NCBI RefSeq assembly: GCF_013410105.1
Contig: NZ_JACCCJ010000001.1
Span: 2,216,052 to 2,280,051 of the forward strand
Length of the DNA stretch: 64,000 nt
Reading direction: 5' to 3'
Source of the DNA: Sphingopyxis sp. JAI108
GTDB taxonomy: Bacteria > Pseudomonadota > Alphaproteobacteria > Sphingomonadales > Sphingomonadaceae
Part shown: piece after piece, positions 22,868-32,746 of the stretch
Layout: each line of letters begins with the position of its first letter
How positions within the stretch are numbered: position 1 is the stretch's first letter
Translations under genes and position numbers: made by a program
The notes under the pieces: model-generated
What the model was told of the DNA's origin: nothing
Seen by the model: only the letters and a program-made list of their open reading frames with translations
Database searches by the model: none

Positions 22868-23680
22868 CTATCCTGAGGCCGACCATGCAATCAGCGCGCG
22901 GGCTCCCTCGTCGATTTCGATGGTCGCGGGATCACTGAGCAGGACCGCTTCGCCAAGCTCGACACCTTCGCCGGCGGCGCGGCAGCCTGCCGAAAGCGGA
23001 ACGAACGTCAACTCGCCGGCCGCCTGCTGCAGCAAGGCCCGATCGATTGGTGCCGCGAGGTGCGCAAGAAAAAAATGCGGGCCGCTCACCAGCATGCGGT
23101 TGGCGTGAGGGCCGACGACGGTGTCGCGTGGATCGTGAACCGGACCCGGATGCGCAACCTTGAGCCCCGCGTCGAGATGCAGTTCGCGCGGACGGCCATA
23201 ATCGTAGAGACGATAGGTGCAGTCGACATTCTGCTGCACTTCGACCACGGTCAAGCCGGGCCCGATCGCGTGGATCGTACCCGCCGGATTATAGACGAAA
23301 TCGCCGACCTTGGAAGGCCGCCAGTCGATCAAGTCGACGATCGACCCGTCGAGTGCGGCGTCGCGGAGGGCCTCACGCGTCGTTTCGACGTTCAGGCCGA
23401 CCCCCAGCTCCGCGCCCGGATCCGCCGCAAGTATCAGCCAGCATTCTTCCTTGCCGCGCGGATAACCCGTGGCATGCGCTGCGTCATCGTCCGGATGAAC
23501 CTGGATCGACAGCCTCTCCGACGTGAACAGGAATTTGACCATGAGCGGCGCCTCGTCGCCGGCGGGATTCGCGAACCAGATTTCGCCGATCCGGCGTCCG
23601 CCGAAGTCGCCGAACGCGCGCGGAATGTCGGTGCGGCCCCAGGGCTTCTCGACGACGATGGTTTCGAGGCGGACGAGCAT
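22868..23680 (-). CDS. manA: Class I mannose-6-phosphate isomerase
   Basis: Zinc-dependent cupin enzyme of 270 residues interconverting fructose-6-phosphate and mannose-6-phosphate, the first step to GDP-mannose. Conserved features are KPWGRTDIP, the metal-binding SIQVHPDDDAA, GKEECWLIL, YNPAGTIHAIGPGLTVVEVQQN and the catalytic Arg in YRLYDYGRPRELH. It is the short form common in alphaproteobacteria. Together with manC at 13270-14301 it covers the isomerase activity missing from that protein. ATG 23680 opens the conserved sequence. Monocistronic. Confidence 0.88.
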   Translation of the reverse strand: MLVRLETIVVEKPWGRTDIPRAFGDFGGRRIGEIWFANPAGDEAPLMVKFLFTSERLSIQVHPDDDAAHATGYPRGKEECWLILAADPGAELGVGLNVETTREALRDAALDGSIVDLIDWRPSKVGDFVYNPAGTIHAIGPGLTVVEVQQNVDCTYRLYDYGRPRELHLDAGLKVAHPGPVHDPRDTVVGPHANRMLVSGPHFFLAHLAAPIDRALLQQAAGELTFVPLSAGCRAAGEGVELGEAVLLSDPATIEIDEGARALIAWSASG

Positions 23681-24181
23681 CGAGACAGGATGCGGGTCCG
23701 CCCGTCAGGCGTCAAGCTCCGGAACGATACGCAATGCTGTTTCGATGCAGCATTGACTGGCTAACGTCGGGTTCCCGGCGGCCTCATCGGCAGCGGCGAT
23801 TTCGGCAAGGCCTAGCCGGACGGAATCTTCGCTGCCCGGGACGGGCAAATATGACAGCCCCTATGGCGAAACGGCGCTGCGGATTCTTAAACTCGTGCCC
23901 CTACGGCCCATCTGGAGCGCCTCGAGTTTCAGTGGATCGATGACCAGATTGCGGAACGCGCACACCACCCTCCTAGTCGCTGACCGGAAACAGTCCGCCT
24001 CTGGCGGCGGCTCGAACGCCATATATCCGCACGTACCCATGAGGTTCTGATCGCAGGCCTCATATGCGTGGATATGAAGTTCCGACGTATCCCAACCCAT
24101 TGAAAACCGGGTCTGGTCCTAACTATATTCCTGCCGCAGCCAACGCGGCTGTAACATCCTCAACTTGGCATGGAGAAGAAG
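23681..24181. other. Intergenic region, nothing recognised
   Basis: About 500 bases between manA and the YdcH-like gene. Short frames exist on both strands but none has a convincing start, family or composition. The plus strand around 23915-23975 reads LERLEFQWIDDQIAERA-like sequence before a stop, possibly a gene remnant. No clear promoter motif. Confidence 0.35.
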
Positions 24182-24367
24182 ATGTCCAGCAAACATATCC
24201 ACTATCTCCGGCGCGAGCATGCCCGCCTCGACGCCGAAATCGATCGGGAATCGCGGCGCCGTCTGCCCGACGAGGTCCTGATCGCGCGGCTCAAGAAGCT
24301 GAAGCTGGCGGTCAAGGACCAGATCGCCGCGTGGAGCAACGACACCGGCGGAAGCCGCGTTGCCTGA
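24182..24367 (+). CDS. YdcH/DUF465 small coiled-coil protein
   Basis: Protein of 61 residues with the DUF465 pattern HIHYLRREHARLDAEIDRESRRRLPDE and a following LKKLKLAVKDQIA helix, a short helical hairpin found widely in alphaproteobacteria; function unknown. ATG 24182 is used because GGAGAAG lies just upstream; the ATG at 24170 is part of that site. A hairpin (24374-24398) follows the stop directly. It precedes the hsp20 gene but is separated from it by a terminator-like hairpin and the heat-shock promoter, so it is its own unit. Confidence 0.85.
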   Translation: MSSKHIHYLRREHARLDAEIDRESRRRLPDEVLIARLKKLKLAVKDQIAAWSNDTGGSRVA

Positions 24368-24373
24368 CCCATC

Positions 24374-24398
24374 GCGGAGCCGCTCAGCGCGGCTCCGC
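24374..24398 (+). terminator. Hairpin terminator after the YdcH-like gene
   Basis: Perfect 10-bp stem GCGGAGCCGC / GCGGCTCCGC (24374-24383 / 24389-24398) with loop TCAGC, seven bases after the stop. No T-tract. Confidence 0.6.
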
Positions 24399-24461
24399 CC
24401 CTCGGTCGCGGACGACCTTCCGCGCTCTCCGACGAACCCCCGTCCGGGATAGATTGCGGGT

Positions 24462-24490
24462 CTTGAAACCCGAAAATGCCTTCCTAATTT
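24462..24490 (+). promoter_or_regulatory. RpoH-type heat-shock promoter of hsp20
   Basis: CTTGAA (24462-24467), 15 bases, CCTAATTT (24483-24490), matching the alphaproteobacterial sigma-32 consensus (CTTG...CYTATNT). A very similar promoter precedes groES. Confidence 0.7.
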
Positions 24491-24530
24491 TTTTCCGGAT
24501 GCCGGATTTTCCGGGTCTGCAGGACATGGA

Positions 24531-24594
24531 GAGCGCCGGCTCTGTGTACCGGCGCATCTCATGCCCGAATTGCTTCAATCAGGAGGATTTGGAA
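24531..24594 (+). promoter_or_regulatory. Candidate ROSE-type RNA thermometer in the hsp20 leader
   Basis: The ~100-base leader ends in a hairpin in which TTGCT (24570-24574) can pair with AGGAG of the ribosome site (24581-24585) across a 6-base loop, with the G-G opposition typical of ROSE elements. Just upstream a perfect 7-bp stem GCGCCGG / CCGGCGC (24533-24539 / 24549-24555) supplies a second hairpin, as in the multi-stem ROSE architecture. Confidence 0.55.
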
Positions 24595-25071
24595 ATGAGA
24601 ACCGACTTTGACTTCACTCCCTACCGCCGCTCGACGGTGGGCTTCGATCATCTCTTCGACCTGCTCGAGAAAAGCCAGCGCAACGAGACGTCCGACGGCT
24701 ATCCGGCCTTCGACATCGTGCGCGAGGCCGACGATCGCTTCCGCATCACGCTCGCGGTTCCCGGGTTCAAGCCCGACGAGATCGAGATCGTCGCGCAGCA
24801 GAACCAGCTCACCGTCACGGGCAAACCCGCGGAAGAAGATGCGAAGAGCACCTATCTCCATCGCGGCATCGCGCGCCGCGCCTTCGAACGGCGCTTTCAG
24901 CTCGCCGACTATATCGAGGTCGGCGCGGCGAGCTTCGCGGATGGCCTGCTCGCGATCGAGCTCAACCGTGTCATTCCCGAAGCGATGAAGCCGCGCAAGG
25001 TCGAGATCGGCAGCAACGCCGAGCCGCGCCGGATTGGATCGTCGAAAGAAAAGGCGCTCGAAAACGCCTGA
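24595..25071 (+). CDS. hspA: Hsp20 small heat-shock protein
   Basis: Cytosolic ATP-independent chaperone of 158 residues that holds unfolding proteins. It starts MRTDFDFTPYRRSTVGFDHLFDLLE, the class A small Hsp N-terminus of alphaproteobacteria, followed by the alpha-crystallin domain with FRITLAVPGFKPDEIEI, HRGIARRAFERRFQLAD and the GLLAIEL motif (the A-x-x-x-n-GxL signature). ATG 24595 has AGGAGG (24581-24586). Regulation is visible: an RpoH promoter at 24462-24490 and a ROSE-like structure over the ribosome site, giving transcriptional and translational heat control. A hairpin terminator follows at 25078-25107. Confidence 0.9.
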   Translation: MRTDFDFTPYRRSTVGFDHLFDLLEKSQRNETSDGYPAFDIVREADDRFRITLAVPGFKPDEIEIVAQQNQLTVTGKPAEEDAKSTYLHRGIARRAFERRFQLADYIEVGAASFADGLLAIELNRVIPEAMKPRKVEIGSNAEPRRIGSSKEKALENA

Positions 25072-25077
25072 CTTCCT

Positions 25078-25107
25078 GCGGGGCCGCTCGTTCAGCGGCG
25101 GCCCCGC
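25078..25107 (+). terminator. Hairpin terminator after hsp20
   Basis: Perfect 10-bp stem GCGGGGCCGC / GCGGCCCCGC (25078-25087 / 25098-25107) with a 10-base loop, directly after the hsp20 stop. Weak U-tract. Confidence 0.6.
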
Positions 25108-25165
25108 TTCCATGAAAGGTGAGAAGAAGCTGCAAAGCGCCGGGCAGCCAGCGCCCCTGCGCCGG

Positions 25166-25435
25166 TCAGTCTATCGCGCGGATAATATCCGCCGCGCTCC
25201 ACTCGGCGGGTCCGATCAGCGCATCATGCGCGATCCTCACCGAATGGAGCGCGGCTTCGATCTGGCGCCGCCACATCGCCAGAAAATCGAACAGCACCGG
25301 AAAGTCCGGCGGAAGATCGTAATCCTGCCAGACGTAGAGCTGGAGCAGCGAGGGATGATCGGGCCGGTAATAATGGATTTCGGCGGTCGTCAGCCCGTAA
25401 CCGTCCAGCTGCGCGATCAGGGCGCGGTCGGTCAT
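25166..25435 (-). CDS. Usg-like protein
   Basis: Protein of 89 residues of the Usg family, known only as a small gene near tryptophan genes in some alphaproteobacteria and of unknown function. The conserved text LDGYGLTTAEIHYYRPDHPSLLQ, then WQDYDLPPDFPVL and the later LHSVRIAHDAL are all present. ATG 25435 overlaps the stop of the upstream 75-residue protein gene (ATGA), so the two are translated together. No trp genes are nearby. It is convergent with hsp20. Confidence 0.82.
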   Translation of the reverse strand: MTDRALIAQLDGYGLTTAEIHYYRPDHPSLLQLYVWQDYDLPPDFPVLFDFLAMWRRQIEAALHSVRIAHDALIGPAEWSAADIIRAID

Positions 25436-25659
25436 GGCGCGCGCGCCTCGCCGCTATCGAGCGACCGCAGCGCCGCGAGCACGTCGTCGACCGGGACCGC
25501 GCGGCGCGCGCCGGGCGGCTTGCGGAGCGCGGGCTTGTCGCGAACCGCCGAACGGTCCGATGCCCAGGATGCGAGGAGGGCGCGCTTGACCTCGGGCTCG
25601 AGGCTCGGGTGACGCGCCACCTCGAAGGGGTGAAGAAAACGGGAAAATGGCTCGGACAT
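25432..25659 (-). CDS. Small conserved hypothetical protein upstream of the Usg-like gene
   Basis: Protein of 75 residues: FSRFLHPFEVARHPSLEPEVKRALLASWASDRSAV followed by a Pro/Arg-rich stretch and a C-terminal VDDVLAALRSL helix. The sequence pattern, in which the opening LASWASD segment is followed by a variable linker, recurs in many alphaproteobacteria next to other small genes, with no known function. ATG 25659 has AAGGAGG at good distance, strong support for translation. Coupled by ATGA overlap to the Usg-like gene. Its promoter region is shared with the divergent groESL operon. Confidence 0.72.
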   Translation of the reverse strand: MSEPFSRFLHPFEVARHPSLEPEVKRALLASWASDRSAVRDKPALRKPPGARRAVPVDDVLAALRSLDSGEARAP

Positions 25660-25778
25660 GATCGTGCCTCCTTCCTTGTCGCCATTCCTCTCTCATCATG
25701 CGGCAAGGCGCCGCGAGACGGATTTTGGGAGCGAAGCGAGTCGAGTCAAGAGGTTGCAGGCCGTTGATAAGGGGCATT

Positions 25779-25805
25779 TTGTCACTCTACGACAACGAGT
25801 GCCAA
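25779..25805 (+). promoter_or_regulatory. CIRCE element (HrcA operator)
   Basis: TTGTCACTC (25779-25787), 9 bases, GAGTGCCAA (25797-25805). The arms match the CIRCE consensus TTAGCACTC-N9-GAGTGCTAA with exact spacing, 115 bases upstream of groES. HrcA repression of groESL is expected. Confidence 0.85.
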
Positions 25806-25823
25806 AAAATTTTTATCCACCCT

Positions 25824-25854
25824 CTTGAAGCGAAAAAATCCGCTTCCTAGCTCA
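25824..25854 (+). promoter_or_regulatory. RpoH-type heat-shock promoter of groESL
   Basis: CTTGAA (25824-25829), 16 bases, CCTAGCTCA (25846-25854), close in sequence to the hsp20 promoter. It lies just downstream of the CIRCE element and ~67 bases before the groES start. Confidence 0.6.
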
Positions 25855-25920
25855 TCGTCGCCGCGCGTCCCGCACAGGCGCGCTGGCTTATCATATCGTT
25901 ATGCAACATGGAGGTTATGC

Positions 25921-26235
25921 ATGCATTTCCGTCCCTTGCACGACCGTGTGGTCGTCCGCCGCATCGAAGCCGAGGAGAAGACCTCGGGCGGCATCATCAT
26001 CCCCGACACCGCCAAGGAAAAGCCGCAGGAAGGCGAAGTCGTCGCCGTCGGCCCGGGCCTCCGCGCCGAGGACGGCACGGTCACGGCGCTCGACGTTCAG
26101 GCCGGCGACCGGATCCTGTTCGGCAAATGGTCGGGCACCGAGGTGCGGATCGACGGCGAGGAGCTGCTCATCATGAAGGAGAGCGACATCCTCGGCGTCA
26201 TCGAGCAGGCAGAGGCGCTCAAACAGGCGGCCTGA
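25921..26235 (+). CDS. groES: GroES co-chaperonin
   Basis: Heptameric 10-kDa lid of the GroEL chamber, 104 residues. The GroES sequence is unmistakable: [42 protein letters not shown] with the mobile loop at TSGGIIIPD, and [30 protein letters not shown] at the end. ATG 25921 follows GGAGG. The two-gene operon with groEL is 47 bases apart. Upstream are a CIRCE element and an RpoH-like promoter, so expression is under dual heat-shock control. Confidence 0.97.
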   Translation: MHFRPLHDRVVVRRIEAEEKTSGGIIIPDTAKEKPQEGEVVAVGPGLRAEDGTVTALDVQAGDRILFGKWSGTEVRIDGEELLIMKESDILGVIEQAEALKQAA

Positions 26236-26258
26236 CACCGCATCCATCCAACCACTGA

Positions 26259-27902
<1,644 letters not shown>

Positions 27903-27908
27903 CATGTG

Positions 27909-27934
27909 GAGGGCGGTGGGCCACCGCCGCCCTC
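27909..27934 (+). terminator. Terminator of groESL
   Basis: GAGGGCGGTGG (27909-27919) pairs with CCACCGCCGCCCTC (27921-27934) with one bulge, then CATTT. Located eight bases after the groEL stop. Confidence 0.6.
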
Positions 27935-27973
27935 TCATTTGTAAGCAAGAAGGCGAATGACGGGAGATACGTT

Positions 27974-28156
27974 ATGCCATTTGGCGGACAAAGCGTTCGA
28001 AGCTGCGCAGCGCAAATCAAACTTCAGCACGGCGAGCAAGCCGCCTTCCTTGTCGCCCGTCAGGCTCGGTGGGCGCGCGAGCGCGGCAATGGGGAGGAAA
28101 TCGCCTTCTGGGACGCTGTCCGAGACGACCTCAATCGAAAGATCTCACGCCACTGA
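27974..28156 (+). CDS. Small hypothetical protein
   Basis: Protein of 60 residues, MPFGGQSVRSCAAQIKLQHGEQAAFLVARQARWARERGN then EEIAFWDAVRDDLNRK. It is not recognised as a named family, but the second half (aromatic-spaced helix, WARERGNGEEIAFWDAV) looks like the tail of short proteins common in sphingomonads. GGGAGA lies 8 bases before ATG 27974, the main support for coding. No transmembrane segment. It sits alone between groEL and the histidine kinase; no promoter motif noticed. Confidence 0.55.
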   Translation: MPFGGQSVRSCAAQIKLQHGEQAAFLVARQARWARERGNGEEIAFWDAVRDDLNRKISRH

Positions 28157-28404
28157 GGGGGAGTCCATGCAATGCGAATTCCGGGCGCGCACGGCGAGAT
28201 CGGTAACAGACTAATGACGCCGTCTCGCCTCAGACACCAGGCGCTCGATGTAGGCTGCAGAAGCTTCCGGATTATAGGGTCTTCAAGATGCGGCCCGTTA
28301 TCGCTTCGTTCACGCGCAGCCTTCGCTGCTGAATCGACGCTGCCAGCGATCCGCAGACAGCTGGCGTCTAGCCACGCAAATGGAGCCTAAACCAGAATCG
28401 TCCG

Positions 28405-30411
28405 TCAGCTGGCGTACTCCACCTCGGCCATGGCATTATGGATAGCGTGCGCCATCTCCGCCGCGCGAAAGGGCTTCGGCAAGCGAAGAACATCGCTCGC
28501 CGTATCCTCGGCAAGATCGGCAAAACCCGTGATCATCAGGACCGGCAGATCGACCCTAACCTTGCGGGCCTCGCGCGCCAGTTCCAGGCCGCTCATGGAT
28601 GGCATCAGATAGTCGGTTACAACGATGTCGAAGGGCTGCGACCTGATCTGGCCAAGAGCTTGCACGCCCGAGGCGGCCTGCGTCACAAGATGTCCCATAT
28701 CTTCCAGCATCGCAGCGGTTGCCTCCCGGACGATTTCTTCGTCATCGACGAGCAATATCCGTAGCGGCGCCGTTTCCAAAAGCGGGGCCGCGGCAGCCGA
28801 GACATGCGACAGGGCTTCCGACGAGGCGGCGGGCAGCATAATTTCGGCGACTGTGCCGCTGCCGGGCTTGCTATGTAGCGACAGTCGCCCGCCCGACTGC
28901 GCGGCGAGGCCGTGTACCATCGACAGGCCGAGCCCCGTGCCCTTGCCCACTCCTTTGGTCGAGTAGAAGGGCTCGATGGCCCGTGCGAGCGTCTCGGCAT
29001 CCATGCCCGCCCCACTATCCGCTACCGCGATGCGGACGTAGATGCCGTCGGCAAGGCTCCCGCCCTCACCAGCTTGCTCCCAGCGATCGACCGAAATAGC
29101 GAGGCGCCCGCCATCCGGCATGGCATCGCGGGCATTGACGGCCAGGTTTAGAATGGCGAGCTCGAGCTGGTGAGGATCGACCATCGCTGCCGGAACATCG
29201 AGCGCGAGATCGACCGACAGCTCGATCGTCGGCCCGATCGATCGCCGGATCAGTTCCTCCATCCCGGCGATCAGTTCTTTCACATCGACGGGAAGGGTCT
29301 CTAGGTTCTGGCGGCGCGCAAAGGCAAGCAGGCGGGCGACGAGGGTCCGTGCGCGCTCGGACGACTGGAGTGCGCCATCGAGAAGCTTCTGGAGCCGCGG
29401 CTCGGAAATCTTCGTCCGCAATATGTCGAGGCTGCCCACGATGGGCGTCAGCAGGTTGTTGAAATCATGCGCGACACCCCCGGTGAGCTGGCCGAGCGTC
29501 TCGAGCTTCTGGGCTTCGTGGAGTTGCGCCATCACCTCGGCATGCTCGCGTGTGCGTTCTTCAACGCGTTGCTCCAGTTCGAACGCAAAGCTGCGGAGTG
29601 TTTCTTCGGCTGCTTTGCGCTCGGTGATTTCCTGACTCACGCCGATCATTCCCAGCGCACGGCCACTCGCGTCGAGCTCGGGCTTGCCACGGACCTGCAC
29701 CCAATGCACCGATCCATCTGGCCAAACACAGCGATATTCGATGTCATAGTCGTCGCCCGTTTCAAGCGATCGCCGCACTTCGGCCTGCATGGTCGCGCGG
29801 TCGTCGTGGTGGACGCTTGCGACGAGCTCGTCATACGAAAACGGATCGTCGGCGGACCTGCCATAGTGGCTTTTGCAATCGGGCGATGCGTCGAGCCGCA
29901 TTGTAGCGACGTCGAAAGTCCATTCGCCCAGCCGCCCGGCAGACAGGGCAATGCGGAGCTGCTGTTCGCCTTCCCGGATCGCCTGTAGGCGTGCCCGCGC
30001 CTCATATTGGCGGCGTCGCCCGCGAAGCGCCGCCTTCACGATGCTGATGAGAGTGGTAGGATGAAAGGGTCGCTCGATAAAGGTCACATTACCCAGCAGA
30101 TCGAGATAGCGGCCCGCCGCAGGATTTTGCTCGATGCTACCGCCGCGCTCGGTGAGTAGAATGAAGGGGAAGTCGGACCAATCCTCCTGTGCCCGGATGA
30201 ACCCGTCGATGCCGCGCAAGTCAGCGCCGCGAAGGGCCTCGTCGGTGATAAGCCCGAAACCCGCACCATGCTCCAGAATTTCGACGAATTCTTGCAGGCT
30301 TTTGGCGATCCCGCTTTCGATGCCCGCCTCGCGAAGCATCGAGGCGGCAATATCGGCATCCCTTCCGCGCGGCGCGAGAATGATCGCCCGCTCTGAAAAG
30401 GTCCGGTTCAT
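28405..30411 (-). CDS. Hybrid histidine kinase with N-terminal pseudo-receiver
   Basis: Cytosolic signalling protein of 668 residues without transmembrane helices. Parts in order: a receiver-like domain (about 8-130) that has the fold pattern but not a clean phospho-acceptor site, a PAS domain (about 140-265) with VHHDDRATMQAEVRR and YRCVWPDGSVHWV, a coiled coil, a HisKA domain with the phosphorylated His in GGVAHDFNNLL near residue 317, an HATPase domain (NLAVNARDAMPDGG, DSGAGMDAETL, GKGTGLGLSMVHG), and a C-terminal receiver with Asp in VVTDYLMPSMSG. ATG 30411 overlaps the stop of the KaiC-like gene (ATGA), so the two proteins are made together. Confidence 0.9.
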   Translation of the reverse strand: MNRTFSERAIILAPRGRDADIAASMLREAGIESGIAKSLQEFVEILEHGAGFGLITDEALRGADLRGIDGFIRAQEDWSDFPFILLTERGGSIEQNPAAGRYLDLLGNVTFIERPFHPTTLISIVKAALRGRRRQYEARARLQAIREGEQQLRIALSAGRLGEWTFDVATMRLDASPDCKSHYGRSADDPFSYDELVASVHHDDRATMQAEVRRSLETGDDYDIEYRCVWPDGSVHWVQVRGKPELDASGRALGMIGVSQEITERKAAEETLRSFAFELEQRVEERTREHAEVMAQLHEAQKLETLGQLTGGVAHDFNNLLTPIVGSLDILRTKISEPRLQKLLDGALQSSERARTLVARLLAFARRQNLETLPVDVKELIAGMEELIRRSIGPTIELSVDLALDVPAAMVDPHQLELAILNLAVNARDAMPDGGRLAISVDRWEQAGEGGSLADGIYVRIAVADSGAGMDAETLARAIEPFYSTKGVGKGTGLGLSMVHGLAAQSGGRLSLHSKPGSGTVAEIMLPAASSEALSHVSAAAAPLLETAPLRILLVDDEEIVREATAAMLEDMGHLVTQAASGVQALGQIRSQPFDIVVTDYLMPSMSGLELAREARKVRVDLPVLMITGFADLAEDTASDVLRLPKPFRAAEMAHAIHNAMAEVEYAS

Positions 30412-31922
30412 CCGGCGGGGAGTGCCTGCGGTGTTTCCATAAGCTCGGCAGAACCGATGATCTCGGGAACGCCGCGAAGGACCCCCTGGAAACCCGTCAA
30501 AGGCGCGCCGAGCGAAATCCCCTCCGACCCGATCCGATACTCGCGGATCGTATATTCATGCGCGCCCGTGCGCTTTTTCATGATCGATATGGCCCGGCGC
30601 ACGCGCCCGGCCGCTTCGAAATAGCGCAGCAGCACGATGGTATCGGCGAGATAGGTCACATCGACGGGCGCCTTCATGTCTCCCACCAGGCCATGCTGCG
30701 CGACGGTGAGGAAGGTCATCACGCCCTGCCTGTTCAGATATTGGAGCAACTCGTGCATGTGGAGAATGAGGGCGGTTTCTTCGGGCATCGAAGCCTGAAA
30801 GCCGTTGAGACTGTCAATTACTACCGTCTTTGCGTCATATTGCTCGACACAGTTGCGAACGCGCTGCGAGAACTCGCCTGGAGACAGCTCCGCCGCATCG
30901 ACTTGTTCGATGATCAGATTGCCGCTGTCGACCATCTCCTGAATATCTATCCCCATGCCTTTCGCCCGGGCGAAGAGAAGGCCGAGTTCCTCGTCGAAGA
31001 CAAACATCGCGGCGTTGTCGCCGCGCCGGATCGCGCTCGCTACAAAGGTGAGCGCGAAGAGCGACTTGCCCGTTCCCGACGGCCCGAGAATCAGCGCGCT
31101 CGATCCTGTGTCGAACCCGCCGCCGAGAAGCGCGTTAAGCTCGGCATTCTCGGTGGCCACCACCTTCCGCTCGAATTCGGTCTTATGCTCAAGCGAGACG
31201 AGGCGCGGAAAGGCGCGTACCCCGCCTTTTTCGATGATGAAATCATGATAGCCGCCCCGGAAACGTTGACCGCGATATTTGAGCACGCGCAGGCGGCGGC
31301 GCTCTGCCCCATATTCCGGCGACTTCTCCTCAAGCCGGATGACGCCGTGTGCGACGCTGTGCACGGTCTTGTCGGCGCTTTCCGAAGTCAGGTCGTCGAG
31401 GAGCAACACCGTCGCGTCATGGCGCGCGAAATAATGTTTGAGCGACAGGATCTGGCGGCGATAGCGGAGCGAGCTTTGCGCCAGCAGGCGGATTTCCGAA
31501 AGGCTGTCGAGCACGACACGATCGGGCTTCACTTCTTCATATTTTTCGAGGATGCGCTTGGTCGTTTCGCCAAGCTCGAGGTCTGACGAATAGAGGAGGC
31601 TCTGTTGCTGCTCGTCGTTGAGCAGTGCCTCGGGCGGAACGAGTTCGAAGATGTGAAAATTGTCGGGAAGATCCCAGCCATGCGATTTGGCCGTCTCGCG
31701 CAGCTCTTCGTCGGTCTCCGAAAGCGTGATGTAGAGGCAGCGCTCGCCCTTCGCCGTCCCCGCGAGTAGAAACTGGTTGGCAATCGTTGTCTTGCCCGTC
31801 CCCGGATCGCCTTCCATGAGGAATATCCGTCCGCGCGCGAGGCCACCGGCGGTGATGTCGTCAAGGCCGGAAACCCCCGTTTCGGCCTTGCTCTGCCGAT
31901 CCCAACCGCTCGTCTCCGTCAT
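30408..31922 (-). CDS. KaiC-like RecA-superfamily ATPase
   Basis: Double-domain KaiC-type ATPase of 504 residues. The first RecA-like domain has Walker A GDPGTGKTT (38-46) and VVLDSLSEIRLLA as Walker B, and the second has GPSGTGKSL around residue 285 with VVIDSLNGFQAS. The KaiC-like start TGVSGLDDITAGGLARGR is clear. Cyanobacterial KaiC is a clock protein, but bacterial relatives without KaiA/KaiB commonly pair with histidine kinases in stress or light signalling. No kaiB is nearby. ATG 31922 is preferred because GGAGCGG lies upstream; ATGs at 31937-31940 are possible. It is translationally coupled to the hybrid kinase downstream. Confidence 0.9.
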   Translation of the reverse strand: MTETSGWDRQSKAETGVSGLDDITAGGLARGRIFLMEGDPGTGKTTIANQFLLAGTAKGERCLYITLSETDEELRETAKSHGWDLPDNFHIFELVPPEALLNDEQQQSLLYSSDLELGETTKRILEKYEEVKPDRVVLDSLSEIRLLAQSSLRYRRQILSLKHYFARHDATVLLLDDLTSESADKTVHSVAHGVIRLEEKSPEYGAERRRLRVLKYRGQRFRGGYHDFIIEKGGVRAFPRLVSLEHKTEFERKVVATENAELNALLGGGFDTGSSALILGPSGTGKSLFALTFVASAIRRGDNAAMFVFDEELGLLFARAKGMGIDIQEMVDSGNLIIEQVDAAELSPGEFSQRVRNCVEQYDAKTVVIDSLNGFQASMPEETALILHMHELLQYLNRQGVMTFLTVAQHGLVGDMKAPVDVTYLADTIVLLRYFEAAGRVRRAISIMKKRTGAHEYTIREYRIGSEGISLGAPLTGFQGVLRGVPEIIGSAELMETPQALPAG

Positions 31923-32002
31923 TCCATTCCGCTCCATCATCACATCATCCGTTGAAAATGATCGACACCCGAATGCGGTTCCAAAGTTGGCTAATGCCAA
32001 GG

Positions 32003-32237
32003 TCATCCTTCCAGCGACGCGAGGACATCGTGCAGGCTCGCCATCGCAAGGGGTTTCGCCAGAACGGGACGGTTCTTCCACGCCAGCCCCAGCACCTTCG
32101 CAAAGCCGCCCGTTGCCACGAGAAATGCGCCGTCCGCAGCGTCAGCCCGCCCCTGCGGATGCCGCTCACCTTCCGCCTCGCGCGCGTGCAGGCTTCCAGG
32201 ACCGCTGTCTCTACTTGGTGTCGTTAATGAGCATCAT
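32003..32237 (-). pseudogene. Relic of a response-regulator gene upstream of kaiC-like gene
   Basis: ATG 32237 opens MMLINDTK and then TAG; adding one base near 32214 gives MMLINDTKVETAVLEACTRARR and KVSGI, the N-terminus of a small receiver protein. About 45 residues later another frame gives ADAADGAFLVATGGFAKVLGL and NRPVLAKPLAMASLHDVLASLEG, the last strand with the conserved Lys-Pro and final helix of a receiver domain, stopping at TGA 32005-32003. The middle, with the phospho-acceptor Asp, is missing. A stand-alone receiver is often the partner of such kinase/KaiC pairs, so its loss would break the output of this pathway. Confidence 0.6.
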
Positions 32238-32581
32238 CTGTCGCCCCCGTTTTCTTGAAGAATTGCGTACCAATAAATCGCACTGCTCGCGGTCCGTGCC
32301 CGTAGATGCCGCCCTGCTGACGCGGTCGCTTCAATTTGAGAAACAGCCCGTTGGGACGTCCGTTGCCGCGCGACGATGCAATCCAGGTTAGCCGAGGCAT
32401 CTTTTCCCGTCCCTGGGCTTGCCGGCGGCATGTCGCCGGCCTCATCGACCGATGTCGCCGCGTGCGCTCGGCGGTCACCGACATCGCTGCGGCGCGTGCC
32501 GATGGAGCCAAGCGCGCGTTCACAGGTTCTATCAATGCAGACTGACTCAACAGAAAGGAAATAAGGGTGGAATGGGGAATC
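32238..32581. other. Intergenic region, nothing recognised
   Basis: About 344 bases between the regulator relic and a small membrane protein gene. No convincing frame. Promoters for both flanking genes are expected here, but no clear motif was identified. Confidence 0.35.
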
Positions 32582-32746
32582 ATGACGATTGTGGGTCCGA
32601 TCCTGCTGCTTCTGGTTCTGGCATGGGCCATGATCAGCAACCGGCGCTCGGAGGAGGAAAAGCGCCGCACGGAGGAAGGGACGCGGATACGGCGGGCCGA
32701 GGAGGAGGCTGCCGAGCAGGCGCGCGACCCCGACGATAAAGACTAG
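32582..32746 (+). CDS. Small single-span membrane protein
   Basis: Protein of 54 residues: a hydrophobic helix at residues 3-18 (IVGPILLLLVLAWAMIS) followed by a highly charged tail NRRSEEEKRRTEEGTRIRRAEEEAAEQARDPDDKD. ATG 32582 is preceded by a GGTGGAATGGGGAA site. The positive residues right after the helix predict an in-facing C-terminus, and the tail is likely helical. It belongs to no named family that I recognise. Too short for many gene finders. Coding is supported by the clean separation of hydrophobic and charged halves and the ribosome site. Confidence 0.6.
   Translation: MTIVGPILLLLVLAWAMISNRRSEEEKRRTEEGTRIRRAEEEAAEQARDPDDKD

Noticed and set aside
23861..24100. 79-codon minus-strand frame in the gap between manA and the YdcH-like gene
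   Set aside because: No ribosome site, no family and uneven composition; kept only as an intergenic note.
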